NCBI RefSeq assembly: GCF_017591425.1
Contig: NW_024467083.1
Location: 15,801,001-15,865,000 of the forward strand
From: Ochotona curzoniae
Taxonomy: Eukaryota; Chordata; Mammalia; Lagomorpha; Ochotonidae
Length of the DNA: 64,000 bases
Direction: 5' to 3'
In this document: piece by piece, positions 32,363-44,135 of the stretch
How positions within the stretch are numbered: the first letter of the stretch is position 1
Layout of the letters: each line of letters opens with the position of its first letter
Notes under the pieces: generated by a model
What the model saw: only the letters and a program-made list of their open reading frames with translations
The model's database searches: none
Told to the model about the DNA's origin: nothing
Position numbers and translations under genes: made by a program

Positions 32363-33704
32363 GTTTACAAAAGGGTAAAACACTTTATACAAAGATTGCA
32401 AGGTTCGTAAAATATGTGCATACTGCGTTTAAATGTGAGTGGCGGGGACTTTTTAGAATTGACGGGATAACTGCTGTAAAGATGACAGGAAATCCTTTCT
32501 TTTCTGTGAGATTAGGCAGAGAAATTTCAGATTTTTCACTGAAGACAATAATAAAATAAGGCATTTTAGAAACTGAGCTTTGGCAACCTAAGCAAATAAT
32601 ATGTGGTTTTTATTACTTTGTCTGACAGAATTCTATCCATACATGTCTTAAGACAGAGTTCAACTTTTATCTTCTCTGTGAAAGTAGACTGCAGATTGAA
32701 GTGGATTCTTTATTCTCTCCTCATACATGTATTATACCTTTAAATATTATACATTTAAACATATTTCAGTCATAATGTTTATCAAATGATATAAGGAAGC
32801 ATCTTCAATTGTACGTGTAAGGACAAACAGGTTTATTTTAGTATTTCTAAGCCACTATTTCCAGGGAAATTCTTACTTGACCCTTGGAAAGATTTTTTTG
32901 CAGGGAAAAGCATCTCCTATTTGTATCCATGGAGTTCCATTTGCATGAGGACAAGGTTGAGCTCACCCAGGGAAAAGCCCACCAGCTGACAGAAGCAGGT
33001 GATAAGATCCCTCACCAGATTAAAAAGGGAAGGGCAGCAACTCATTAGATAACACAGAGATGTCTGCTTAATTACTTGAAAAATGTCTGAGCCAGTACAT
33101 TTTATGACACCTGGAGGGTATAAACATGCCCATAAATTTAATTAATTTTCTTTCTTCTTTCATTGCACCTGTAAGGCCTAAAGGAAAAGAAGTCTAATGA
33201 AAGTACAATCAAGCACTTCTGCTGGACTTCCACAATTCATTTGGGCAATATTCATAAAATGAAATACTAAATTTTGTATCAGTTTATGGGGGAGAAATGT
33301 ATTTGGAAAAATGCAGCCCAGCAGTGAAATTATTCCCACGTCAAACTCTGATCAATGGCTTCTTCAGATTTATTTCCAAAAAGAGCTTAAATCTCTTCCT
33401 AGATATATTGGAATATATTTAATGCTCATAAATCTCTAAGGAGAAAATAAGAACTAGATATTACTGTTTTCCTGCATGAAAGCATCATATAGGAACTAAA
33501 TGGCCAGTGGAATGGGTCAAATCCATAAAGCAAGTAACCTCTTTTGCTCTCTATTTCTGTAACATAACCGAAACTAATTTTTTTGGTTTAAAATTCTCTA
33601 AATCTATGATATTACTAATTTTTATTAAACATAAGGTTGATACTAATGGGCATCCTTGAATATTCATTATAGTAATATTATGTCATTTCATGAGTTTGCC
33701 AGAG
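32363..33704. other. Non-repetitive block, possible conserved non-coding DNA
   Basis: No repeat was recognised. 32900-33260 contains CCATTTGCAT (octamer), CAGCTG, CAGGTG and AATTTAATTAATTTTC homeobox-type words. No open frame of note is present. Confidence 0.4.
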
Positions 33705-33900
33705 ACTGTCCCCATTCTCTACTGACCTTATTTTGACTCCCTGTAACAGAACTACAGTGCAAGAAACACCCCATTTAAAATGACTCCCAGTAAGACCAAG
33801 GGATTTTCACAAGGTCACATAGTTAATAAATGTTGAAACTAAGATTCAAGCTCAAGTCCTTCTGGCTTTAAAATCTGTGCTCATTTAATTTTATTATATG
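33705..33900 (-). repeat. MIR-type element B, antisense
   Basis: TGTCCCCATTCTCTAC, GACTCCCTGTAACAGAACTACAGTGCAAG, AAAATGACTCCCAGTAAGACC, CAAGGTCACATAGTTAATAAATG, then AAGATTCAAGCTCAAGTCC and AAAATCTGTGCTCATTT. It is longer than element A and reaches the antisense MIR 5' side. About four-fifths of the bases agree with element A over roughly 125 bp by eye. Confidence 0.8.
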
Positions 33901-35276
33901 AACAGTAATGTCAAGCCATTTTTCTCCTTGCTAATTCAGTATTACTGAACATATGAAAAAACTGTAGATGCATCTATCTTGTTTTCTTAAGAGAATCTTG
34001 ACATTATTGAGCTTTGAATAGTGAATTATTCATTGGAGCATCTGGACATACCCAAATAACTTGCCTTTCCAAGAACTTAGAAAAACTCCAGCTGTATCTG
34101 ATTCTGTTTAACTTGAAATACACTTGCCTGTGTTCATTAGAACCAATGGTAATGAGGAGTTTTTATACTCCTATAATATAGGAGAAAGGGAAATGAAAAC
34201 AGTCCATATGAAGCCCTTTCTCTGTGCCCATTATTTGCTTTTGCCTTTCACGTGCTGACACACTTGTAAAACATTATGTGGGTAATGACGCTAGCCAATC
34301 AGGAACAGGCATGTTTTCAAGCAAGAGCTACTGGGAGCATCCCAGAGTGATGCTGCCTTGTATCTTGGAATTCTGCTTTTAAAACACTTGGTAGTAAATG
34401 CCAAGATTTACAGTCGAACCTATTCTGGGGTGATTTGAAAATTGTGCTACATAAAAGTGAAGTGAAATATTTTCATTTTGGCTGTTAAATTCCTCGTACT
34501 GTCATGATATGCCATAGTTAGTGCTGTGTTCAGTTTTAATCTCTTGTAAACTCATTGACTGTTAACATTTAGTGGGCTCATAAGCTAATTTGAATGGATC
34601 CGATTTTGCACAATCAAGCCTATTACACTTGTTTCAATTTTTTGCATCATGGCTCTCACATCTGGAAGCTATGAAAATCACAACAGCTTGTCTAAAGAGA
34701 CGTCGTAAGAAATCACGTTAAAGGATGCGTTATGAAGACTTGACTAACTATTGGCACTAAAGCTATAGCCACACCTTTTCCAATTCTATGTTGCAACATC
34801 ACAGAGGGTCAGAGCATGTGCGGAAGGTTGCGCTTAAAATCCTAAAGAACTGCTTTTCCTCAAAGGTGTGCTTCTCTGGGTGCCTACTGAGCTTCACTGC
34901 CTGCTTGTTTTATGCTAGGCCAGTTATGAAATGATACTTTGGATTTAATTAGATGTAGTTGACGAATTCCTATGTCAGAATCAGAGAACATCTTTTGTAT
35001 TCCAGTTTCCGAACTGTCACATGTGTATCAGTATGTCTCAGGTGCATGCCTTTGTGCTTTTCCAATCATTATTCTTTGAAGTCGCTGGTAAACAACCATT
35101 TTGATCTTTGAAGCCACAACATTTTTGAAAAGAGCTTGTCTGTTATTTTGTGCCTCACAGCGTTAGGGTGGATTAAGGTGCCCAAATTCATTTCCATTTT
35201 TTAATGCATTCCTAACCTTGGTTTATATTAACCTCTGTGAATCTTGTCATTTAAATTTGCTATCATTCCTCTGTGC
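33901..35276. other. Non-repetitive block
   Basis: No repeat or gene was recognised. A motif-rich part at 34240-34400 has CACGTG, GTAATGACG and GCCAATCAGG words. Confidence 0.4.
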
Positions 35277-35510
35277 ACTATGCGTGGCATAGAGGTTGAG
35301 AGAATATTGTCTTCTGTCAAAGAGCCTGCCAAATCCTGGTTCAATTGTTCAGTGACTATGTGACCTTAGGGAAAGCTTTGATTCTCTCTCAGCCTCGGTT
35401 TCCTTGTTTGCCAAGACCGTATCTCTTAGGATTATTGTGCTCATTAAATGATTTATAAGAGCTAATGCTCAGCAAAAGGTGTATTCTCAATGAATTTTTA
35501 ATTATTGTAA
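35277..35510 (+). repeat. MIR, sense, nearly full-length
   Basis: GTGGCATAGAGGTTGAGAGAA, AATCCTGGTTCAATTG, GACTATGTGACCTTAGGGAAAGC, CTCTCAGCCTCGGTTTCC, TTAGGATTATTGTGCTCATTAAATGA and CAATGAATTTTTAATTATTG follow the MIR consensus from the tRNA-like head to the LINE-like tail. Confidence 0.9.
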
Positions 35511-35689
35511 TCGTATGAAATTAGTTATTTTAATAACATGCTTAGTCACAATCACTATGGAAAAAAGAAAAATATAGAAAATAAGTAAAAATAATGTTGA
35601 TTTCCCTTTGTCCCTCCACTGAGAAAGAATTTTTGTCACTGATTTGAAGAGCTTCATTACAATAATTTTTAACTCATTTCAACTGTTAA

Positions 35690-35850
35690 CACTTCTTATC
35701 ATTATAACCTTGACCAAATAGTTTAACTTCTCTAAGTCTTGGTGACTTCATGTAATAGAAGCAATTATAATATCTTCATCACAGGGCTATTCTGAGGATT
35801 AATTGAGATATTTTATGTAAATTGCTTTGTTTAATATTTGGCCTACATTT
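35690..35850 (+). repeat. MIR, sense
   Basis: TATAACCTTGACCAAATAGTTTAACTTCTCTAAG, GGTGACTTCATGTAATAG, CAGGGCTATTCTGAGGATTAATTGAGATA and TGTAAATTGCTTTG match the MIR core and 3' half. Confidence 0.85.
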
Positions 35851-36749
35851 AGGTTAAAACATGCAGAGTTTTGAATAATCACCATTTTGACCTATGAAAA
35901 AAGCTATTTCATATAATTTACTGTAATAAAAAGAACCCCAAATTAGGAAGTTTTATCATAAGGCTATCTAGGATTGTGGTGATACAGAGACCATTATACC
36001 GGAGCCTCAACCTACAAGTGGACTTTCTCCTAAAGCAAAGGAAATAATTTCCTTAGACAGACAAGCGAACACTTACAATGCAAAACTGATCCGTACTACA
36101 ACAAAGGCTAAGCTAAGCATTGAAAGATTCCTAGGCACATAGAATGTCATTGTCTATAAGTATTCATGATGGTCATAGGCTGGAGTGCTCTCAGCTGCAC
36201 TCTGACATATACCTTCCAAAAACAAACAAAAAACCTCTTTTTTTGATATACACCTACCAAAAAAATCTTTTTCTTGGTAGATGAAAAATTTCAAGCAAAG
36301 AGGTGCAGTAGATGTACACAAGGCATGTAACTCGTCTGCTAGACACAGGGTACATGAAAATAGGAAGCAGAAGGCCATGTTCATGTGTGTCAGCACAGGG
36401 CCTGGCCCCTGACTGGAATCTGATGACCACATGAGCAAATGCACACTAGGGGAAGTACATCCTCTATTCTTCAAGCAGAGAGAAGGGGACATATTTTCTC
36501 CAAGAGAATGCAATTGTCAGGGGCACCCTTTGGCAAGCTGAACCCCGGAAATGTGTTCCTGCGATTTGGAAGTGCAGATGCCAGAGGCAGAGATGCTTCT
36601 GCTTGTCCAGGGTCCGGCTGAGCTTTGCAGCCTTATCTCTGAGCTTTCTCCTTCCTCTTTGCTTCTCCACTGTTCTGAGACAGGTCTCTATAGCTGATTC
36701 AGTTCCTTAACTTGCTGAGCTTTTTCTTGTGTCTCAAACCTTCACTCAT
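35851..36749. other. No gene or clear repeat
   Basis: A 119-codon minus frame (36513-36154) lacks recognisable features. Nothing else stands out. Confidence 0.4.
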
Positions 36750-36905
36750 CCCTTCTGTGTTGACTCTCTCACCACCAGGCTAATTCCTGCTCATCTTTCA
36801 TCTCAATTGATGCATCACTCCTTGCGTGACACCTTCCCTGATTTGCTGTCATCCAGCAAGTCTGGCCTATAATTTCCCTGGAGACTCATCTTACAACTTG
36901 CAAAA
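36750..36905 (+). repeat. L2 fragment, sense
   Basis: TTCCTGCTCATCTTTCATCTCAATTGATGC..ACACCTTCCCTGATTTGC matches the L2 stretch 'ccttctcatccttcaggtctcagctcaaatgtcacc..ggccttccctgacc'. Confidence 0.65.
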
Positions 36906-37049
36906 AATACTGGAACTTCTGAACGTTACCATGATAGGTTCTCGGTACTTGCCTTCTAACCACTACATAGTGAGAACTCAGGTGGCCAAGTGAGGCCTAT
37001 GTAACCTACTGGGTGAAAGTTGGAGTTGAGATAGATATGTATGGTCTGT

Positions 37050-37210
37050 GTCCTAATTCTGCCAGTTCATGCTTTAGTGTCTTTTGGCTATTTTATATGT
37101 CTGACAAGATCTTCATCTGCACAGTAAGAAAAATACGTCTAACTTTTAGGTAAAGTCCTTAGCATAGTTCTTGGAATGTGATTAAAGCATTCTACGTGCT
37201 TACTGAAACT
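37050..37210 (+). repeat. MIR, sense, weak
   Basis: TGTGTCCTAATTCTGCCAG, TCTTCATCTGCACAGTAAGAAAAATACG and CTTAGCATAGTTCTTGGAATGTGATTAAAGC fit the MIR layout but are strongly diverged. Confidence 0.45.
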
Positions 37211-37634
37211 GCTGCTACTAACCCCAGTCACACCCCTAAAGTGCTCCTCAATCACACAACACCTGAGTGACCAGCATGTATGCTAGATATTATGGGGTGA
37301 TTGAAACAATACATATGCAAATGAGGATGAAGTTGTGAAAAACATTTTAGAGATGAAAACCAATGGAAATCAGCGATTAATCAAACATAAACAGTGGTTA
37401 AGGAGGGCAGACTTTATCTAGCACCTGATGCTGGGGACGAGGAAGATCAGTAGTGCTATTCTGGAGAGGAGCAGAAATGATGCAAAAAGAGGATCAATTC
37501 AGCATTCATTTGTGAACATGAAAGTTTTAGGCCTGGTACAGAGTTCAATAGGTATAGTCCTGGGGCTTAGGAAAGAAGTTTTGCCTGTACGGTATGAGTG
37601 GATGTCATTGTAAGAAGAAGGACTGTTCTGAGTC

Positions 37635-37782
37635 AGTGCTTCCCTACCTGTAGTGTGTACTGAAATAATTTGGGGAGGATTTTTAAAACTAGGCTACTAT
37701 GTCTCATCTCAGCAGCTTTTGATCAATGGGATAGGACTCTAGGGGAGCAAAGAAATATGCATCTCAACAAAAAGCTTAGATT
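37635..37782 (+). repeat. MER5A-like hAT DNA transposon relic
   Basis: GTGCTTCCCTACCTGTAGTGTGTACTGAAATAATTTGGGGAGG, TTTTTAAAACTAGGCTACTATGTCTCATCTCAGCAGCTTTTGATCAATGGGATAGG and AAAGAAATATGCATCTCAACAAAAAGC follow MER5A ('ttctcaaactttagtgtgcatcagaatcacctgg..tgttaaaac..gaatttgcatttctaacaagttc'). It is a non-autonomous, long-inactive hAT-Charlie element. Confidence 0.75.
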
Positions 37783-37870
37783 TCTGCTGTGACTTTGAAC
37801 TAATCATTACATTCCAGCTTCAGTTTTTGTCTGTGTTCAATGGGAATAATGCCTGTCCTGTTAGGGTAGA
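37783..37870 (+). repeat. MIR core, sense
   Basis: TGCTGTGACTTTGAACTAATCATTACATTCCAGCTTCAGTTTTTGTCTGTGTTCAATGGGAATAATGCC matches the MIR core ('tgtgaccttgggcaagtta..cctcagtttcctcatctgtaaaatggggataat'). Confidence 0.8.
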
Positions 37871-38261
37871 AAGGAGGAGAGAACATGTAGTGAAAAGTAG
37901 CTGATGAGGTGGACAAGCAGGCTTTGAACAACATAGAGGGGTGTGTGTGTGTGTGAAGATTGTATCCCATGATGATGTAAAGAGCTTCTGGAAGAAATTA
38001 TGGTATCCCATGTGATATCAGAAGGTGATAAAGGGAGAGTAATAGAAAAATGAGTGTAGGCCTGTGAACTTGATAAAGAAAAAACATGTGTGAAAGAATC
38101 GTATCTGTGAGCAAGACTAGGGCATGATGGGTATGATAGGAAAGGAGCAGCTGTCTCTTGCTGTTTCAAAAGAAAAAAAATATTTTAAGAACTTGTAAAA
38201 ACATGAAGCATGTGCACTAAGTAAAACATAGGATTTTTAAGCTGCATTTGCTAATTTTCTT
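37871..38261. other. No gene; contains a short (GT)n
   Basis: A (GT)7 run lies at about 37940-37954. The overlapping minus-strand frames with Ser/His-rich products are chance. Confidence 0.4.
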
Positions 38262-38362
38262 TATTTTGAAAAATATATTTCATTTTTATGTGAAAGGCAG
38301 TTTACAGAAAGTAAAGGCAGAGAGAGAGGGGGGGGGCGAGAGAGGGAAAGAGAGAGAGAACA
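38262..38362 (-). repeat. C-type SINE tail, antisense, truncated
   Basis: AAAAATATATTTCATTTTTATGTGAAAGGCAGTTTACAG is followed by a purine run including G8 (GAGAGAGGGGGGGGC) and AGAGAGAGA. This is the 3' tail side of an antisense C SINE with the body lost. Confidence 0.7.
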
Positions 38363-39529
38363 GGTGAGATTGAGCATTTTTTAAAGGTGCTAAAGAACTT
38401 TATTCTTTTTTGCATTTGCCTGTTAGATAAGGTAGAGATGGAGTAAGGTGAGGATAAAATCCTGGAAGATTGCATTTGGAATTGATTGAGTTATGATCCT
38501 GAGAAAGGAGAAGAAGGCATTTTATATATGAATGAGAAGATCAACCATGAGAATAATAATGAATGCATGAGGAACAAAGGCACTGTGCTTCATATGGGGA
38601 TTTTGAAAATGTTAATGCAGTTTTTAAAACATGTTTTTATTGGAGGTAAAGCTTATGGATTTTATTCCCTCATGGGATGGTTAATTTCTTCTCACTCCTA
38701 TAGGCTAATTTACCATAATATCAGACATCTGCTTTATATGCAAAGATTCCAAGGGTCACAAAGAATGCCACACAACAGGAGATGAATGTATTCCTGCAAA
38801 TTTATAGGCATTCCTTCAAGCAAAATTGCAGGTGTATCCAATTATAAGTGAGTTCCAGTCTGACACAGGATCTAGTCTTGCCTAAAGACCCCATGAGTTT
38901 GGGTTTGAGGATATAAAACCTGAAACCACAGCCCACATTTTGGGGTTCCTCTCTCCTGAAAAAGTTGTCATAAAACATGTGTTCATGGAACTGTATGAAG
39001 CACATTTTCAAGAAAATTGATGATTGCCTGGAGACAGCAGTGCTTCAGTAACGGATTTCTAAGCCTGGCGACATGGCATCCTCTCCCATGTAATGCATCT
39101 CACTTTTCCTGGGTATCCAGACAGTTCGTTCCTCTCTAAACCCTCACCAAACAGAGACCAACTCAACAGGAGCCCAGAGCACCATCCCCTCAGAAGCAGC
39201 TGTGTGAGTAGCGTCTGTGGTCAGACATTTGTTGGTCCCTAAAGATTTCTCTAAGTGGGATTTGATTCTGTCTTCCTGCCTGGAATGCCACAGTTTTAAG
39301 TACTCCCCACTGGATTACCGTCTGCCTTTTCTTCTGAAGAACTGCATGGTATTTAACAGAAGCTGGAGGATTATAGTGTATTCATTTAATTATGCAGGAA
39401 TAGAGAGAAATTAAATTGCTCATATTTTACAACTGAGGCAGAATCTATAGCACTTAATAATATAGATGTCAGTGTCTAACAGAATCCAGTTTGAAATTCA
39501 TCTCGGAGTATCATAAATTCTGAAAGTCT
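38363..39529. other. No gene or repeat recognised
   Basis: Unique-looking sequence. The 99-codon frame at 38486-38785 has no recognisable features. Confidence 0.4.
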
Positions 39530-39680
39530 AGGATTCAGTTTTTCATCTGTTGCATCATCTGTCACTTCCTTTATAACATTACAGCAAGTAGTAAGTGAAA
39601 TAATGCATATTTATTAATTGATATGATATCTTATTGTATAGATGCTTAATTAATGTTTGTGATTACTTCTGCTGTTACTG
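39530..39680 (+). repeat. MIR 3' half, sense, weak
   Basis: GATTCAGTTTTTCATCTGTTGCATCATC, AGTGAAATAATGCATATTTATTAATTG and TGCTTAATTAATGTTTGTGATTACTTCTGC resemble 'cctcagtttcctcatctgtaaaatg..caataaatgtta..attattattatt'. Confidence 0.45.
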
Positions 39681-39989
39681 TTACCTTTAGTCTCTATAAT
39701 CAGGATATTCATAGGAAATGAATTTATCCTCAAGGAAAAAATGAACATTGTATTTAACTAGAATGTAAGACTTGGACTGGGTAAGATTTGGAAAATCAGG
39801 CATCCTCTTTGATTATCTGAGACTCTGGCTGGCAACTAAACTTTGGAAAGATGCTGTTTGGGGTAGATCTGAATTAGGAGATATTACAATCAAGGATATT
39901 TACATCTATTTTCTAGGTAAAGATGGGTGAGAAGCACCTGTCCAAAGGACAACGGAAAATAGAGTGCATATTTAAAAAGTCTTGAATGA

Positions 39990-40275
39990 ATGTTTGGCAT
40001 ACAGCAGTTAACATGTGGGATGCCCACATCCTGAGATGGGAGTGCTGTGTTGGAATCCAAACTCTACTATTTCAACTTTCTGCTAGTGCACACTTTAAGA
40101 GGTGGTGAATGGTGTCTCAACTGATCAAATCCTTACTACATGTGCAGATTGTGATAGAATTTCTCGTCCCTGGCTTCAGAGTAACACAGCCCTGGCTATT
40201 GTAGGGGTTTGAAGAGTGAACCAGCAAAGGGCAGATCTCTCTCCGTATCTGTCTTTCTTTCTGTAAGATAATATA
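39990..40275 (+). repeat. Old C-type SINE, sense
   Basis: TTTGGCATACAGCAGTTAACATGTGGGATGCCCACATCC, GGAATCCAAACTCTACTATTTC, CAACTTTCTGCTAGTGCAC, CCCTGGCTTCAGAGTAACACAG and GAAGAGTGAACCAGCAAAGGGCAGATCTC follow the C SINE order. Highly diverged. Confidence 0.85.
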
Positions 40276-40334
40276 TCATTATATGCAAACTGTTTGGATA
40301 GGTCAGTCAACATGAAATAAGGATCCAAACACAG

Positions 40335-40515
40335 CTTTGAAATCATAAGTGGGTTTGAGTCTCAGCACACATCATTTTATTCACTGTGAGCACCTGAAAA
40401 AGGTACCTACTTTGTAAACCATATTTCCCTCTTTTTGTTGGACTTAATTTAAATGCTAGAAGTAAATTAGCAGAAAGCATAGCATGAAGTAAATAATCAG
40501 CATATGTTAGTTGTG
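40335..40515 (+). repeat. MIR, sense, weak
   Basis: AAATCATAAGTGGGTTTGAGTCTCAGC, GGTACCTACTTTGTAAACC and a tail like AAGTAAATAATCAGCATATGTTAG suggest a decayed MIR. Confidence 0.4.
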
Positions 40516-40699
40516 TGTTTCTGTATTTGTGAATGTGACATGAGTGTATATTAAGGCAGATAAAAACTGTGTTATCTTGATGATGTCTTCATGTGTATTA
40601 AGATGAGTTTGAGAATTTATTTTCAGTCCTTATTCCATTAATCCAAAAATTTGAACAATTTAATAGCAATAGCATACTTTTGTATGCTATTTGAATACA

Positions 40700-40830
40700 T
40701 CTAATGTATGTATATATACATGTTAAACATGATGTAAACATACAATAGTATATGCATTCCTATATGTATGTATATATTTATATATTATATGCATGTATGT
40801 ATATATATATATGTATGTATAAGTTACATG
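40700..40830 (+). repeat. (TATG)n/(TA)n simple repeat region
   Basis: Repeated TATGTATATATA and TGCATGTATG units form an imperfect AT-rich tetranucleotide array. Confidence 0.9.
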
Positions 40831-41014
40831 TTTTTCTTTTTGATGGATCTTTTTCCAAGTGGCTAACATTTGGATTGCTCCAATCACTTATAAGGACAAC
40901 CACACACCACAAAAGCATATGTAAAGATCTGTGGTATTGGTAACACAAACTGTTTCCATCCCTGTTCCAAGCACATGGAATGTCTTGTGTAAATTTCCCA
41001 TAAATGCTGTGTTG

Positions 41015-41155
41015 TGACAGGCAAACATCATCTGCATTTGTGGACAGATGAAATGAGACTCAGGTATACTGAATGCCTTGGCCAAAGTTAAACAGCTTGT
41101 GAGAGGAGTCAGGACTTGAACCTTGGTCTGTTCTCTGTGAAGCCAGTTTTCAGCC
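41015..41155 (-). repeat. MIR, antisense
   Basis: ATCTGCATTTGTGGACAGATGAAATGAGACTCAGG, TTGGCCAAAGTTAAACAGCTTGTGAG and GTCAGGACTTGAACCTTGGTCTG match antisense MIR ('ccattttacagatgaggaaactgaggc..ttgcccaaggtcacacagctagt..gggatttgaacccaggtctg'). Confidence 0.85.
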
Positions 41156-43441
41156 ATTGTTAGTTTTATACCATGCACAAAAGTAATGCTATTGTGACTG
41201 TATTACAAATAATACCACCAGAACTCCCATGACATCCCTGCGTACTCTTGTGAGTCTTAATTTGGCAGAATTGATCCCAGATGTTAAATGTGAAATGCTA
41301 TGTGCTGTTTTAGGTCTTTTTCTTCCTCCCTGCTATTCAAACACAACCATTAACGCAGTCAGGAAGTCAAATGTTGCATCTGAGATAAATGCTAAGTTAA
41401 TGTTTCTTTTTTCCCTCTCTCCTGTGTAAGAGAAGAATTGCGTTATTAATGTGACAAAAGTTTTCTTTTTCAAGAATAACACATGTAGACTCACACGCCT
41501 CCAGGGCAATCACTTGCAGGCATGGAACTCAGCTCCCAGCAGGTACAGGATTAGCAGTTTCCAACCCAACTGTATCACTTGTCATCTTACTTTCCTTAGC
41601 ACCCGAAGAGGTTTCACCCGGTCACATCAGCCTGCAAAAGAAATTCAGTAGTAGAGTATTTGCCACAAGTAATGGTTCTTTGATTCTCTTTGCATTTATT
41701 GCCGTATGACCAGCATCGTGTGTAATGGTTGCCCTGGTTATTCTAAGAAGATTTGTTCATGGACATAGGGTTCCTATACAACAAAGATTGCCACCACTTT
41801 CTTCCTTGAGGTTTCAAGCTTCTTGAAGTAGAGCTACTGCTCAGACCTGTGGTGTCTCTGCATCCGCCTCCAGTCTTGATGTCACCAAGCACAGGCCTGC
41901 AGGACCAAGGATGTTGTCCATCAGCAGAGCAGCACCAATGACTTGCTGCATTCTCATGGAATCCCTGAAGGCTCAAATTTACTTCTGTGTGCTTCAAGCA
42001 TAAATGGTAGCCTAGTTCTCCACTTGAGCATTCCTGTAGTTCTGTAATCTGGAGCAGATCCTCCCAGGGTCTGCATTTTAGTTCTTCTGTCTGATTGCAG
42101 TGTCACTGTGAGAAATTATCTATTTTCTGTTTGTCCTTATTTCCTTATATTTAAGCTGTGGCTAATGGCTTGTACTTAACTCATATGGTTGCACCTAGCC
42201 CAAAAGAAGAATCAGCACTTGTAACCACTGTTACTCCATACTAATTACATATACCCAAATCTGACTGGTTCAGACGGCTGCAACAATATAGAGATATTAA
42301 TTTTTTGCTCATTCAGCTTATACTTGAGTTCCTCTCTCTAGGACCAGACTTTAACTGGAGGATTCAGGGAGTAGTAACCACTTCACTTTATTCAGAAGTA
42401 CCTACACTTCAACTCCAACAATAAGCTTAGATTACATTCCTGTGCCTTTATTATTCTCTCCTTAGGATTCATTCTTAATTAATTAGCTACCCAGTCACCT
42501 GAGCACATCAGTCCTGTTGCAATGGTCCCAGCAGGCATGCCAAAGATCAGGTATGTCTGATGTTTGAATTCTTGGCTGCATTTATCCTTGGATCAAGCAG
42601 GAAGCAAGCATTCTCTCTCTCTCCCTGCCACACACATGCATACACAAACACATAATCATAAGGAAGAACTTGCATTTTAATACCTTTTAAAGCTTTCCAC
42701 TATGTTTTAGTGGAAACATAAACTTAGAATTTATATTAAATTTTGTTCAAAGATACTTTGACATTGAAGTGTTAGTGGATCATCACTGTCAGGTAATAGT
42801 ATTTCACAAGGGCATCCTAAATCTTCTCACAGAGACTCATAACTTTTTTTCAGTTGTGATTATTCAGAAACAATTATTCGAGAATTGTTGACATAAAAAC
42901 ATACTCTAATAGTTTATGACACACGCTGATTTATATGACATCTACATAATGGATTCACTATGTTTCTTCTTTTTTCATTCTGATCCCAGTAATATATAAA
43001 TATCAGATAATCCATAAAAATTTGCATAAATTTTTAAATATTTAAATTTTTTCCTTGGTTAAACTTAAATTGCAAAATTCTTTTGCAAAGGCAAAATAGA
43101 AATAATGTCTCCAAGACCAAAACATTATATTTTTTATCAGTAAGATATTTGAAATTAAGCACTAATACCTTCTAGCTCACTTTCTTGATATTTCTCCATA
43201 TGAAATACTCAGGGTTTACTTGTTGCATGCCAAGAAGTTTTAGATCTATGAGGTCAGACTTATCTATTGTATTGGGAACTACAAAGTTTACTTACATGCT
43301 CAGCTGCAACAAAGCATCTGAAATTTCATTCTAGGCATAATAAATCCCTTGCATGTTTACAAAAAAGTAAAAATTCATCTTACAAATATATGAAGGAACT
43401 TAAAAAAGCTCTGAGAAAAACACAGAATTGTAGGATAAGTT
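41156..43441. other. No gene; unassigned sequence
   Basis: Short open frames only. A small CT run sits at 42615-42626. No SINE or LINE landmarks are clear. Confidence 0.4.
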
Positions 43442-43755
43442 TTGGGGTAGGATGCTAGCAATTAAGCTGATGGCTCCTGCATCCCATGTCATGGTGCCTG
43501 GATTCAGTGCCCACCTCTGGCTCTTGACTCCGAATTCCTGCTATTGCAGATTCTGGGAATCAGTGGTGATGGCTCAGGTGACTGGGTTCCGACACGCATG
43601 TGGAAGACTCAGATTAAATCCCTGAATCCCTGGTTCCTGGCCTCCTATCCCTCAGCCATTGTGCACACTTGGGAGGTGAACTCATGGGTAGGGGCATGCT
43701 CTCTTGCTCCCTCTCCATTGTCTTATGATTTTTTCTGTCTCCAATGGGTAATTCT
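43442..43755 (+). repeat. Old C-type SINE, sense
   Basis: GGGGTAGGATGCTAGCAATTAAGCTGATGG, CATCCCATGTCATGGTGCCTGGATTCAG, CACGCATGTGGAAGACTCAGATTAAATCCC and CACACTTGGGAGGTGAACTCATGG match an older C SINE subfamily across its length. Confidence 0.85.
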
Positions 43756-43954
43756 TTGAAGAGGAAAATTTATTTGCATACAAGTTTTGGAGATGAATGC
43801 ACCAGTTTTTCATAGTATGCATTTTCCAAAAACATTTTAAGATTCATCATTTGAGTACCATTTACTTGGTAGGTTATCATACACATGTAAAGTCAGTGTA
43901 CATTCCAGAAAATTGAGGAACAGAAATTACAATAATTAATATTAATAGAGTCAC

Positions 43955-44135
43955 CAATGGATGCCATTCGTGGGGTGAAATCTTTTATAATAGTCCTACA
44001 ATAAAATCATGAGGCAGGTAGCAACATTATTCCAAATTAATAGATGAGGAAACTGAGCCCCAAAGAAGTTAAAGGTGAAAGTGACATGGCTTCATTTCCA
44101 GATATAGTGTTGTCTAGTTCTGGTGAAGCCAAAAA
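43955..44135 (-). repeat. MIR, antisense
   Basis: TTTTATAATAGTCCTACAATAAAATCATGAGGCAGGTAGCAACATTATTCC and TAATAGATGAGGAAACTGAGCCCCAAAGAAGTTAAAGG match antisense MIR 3' half and core. Confidence 0.85.
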
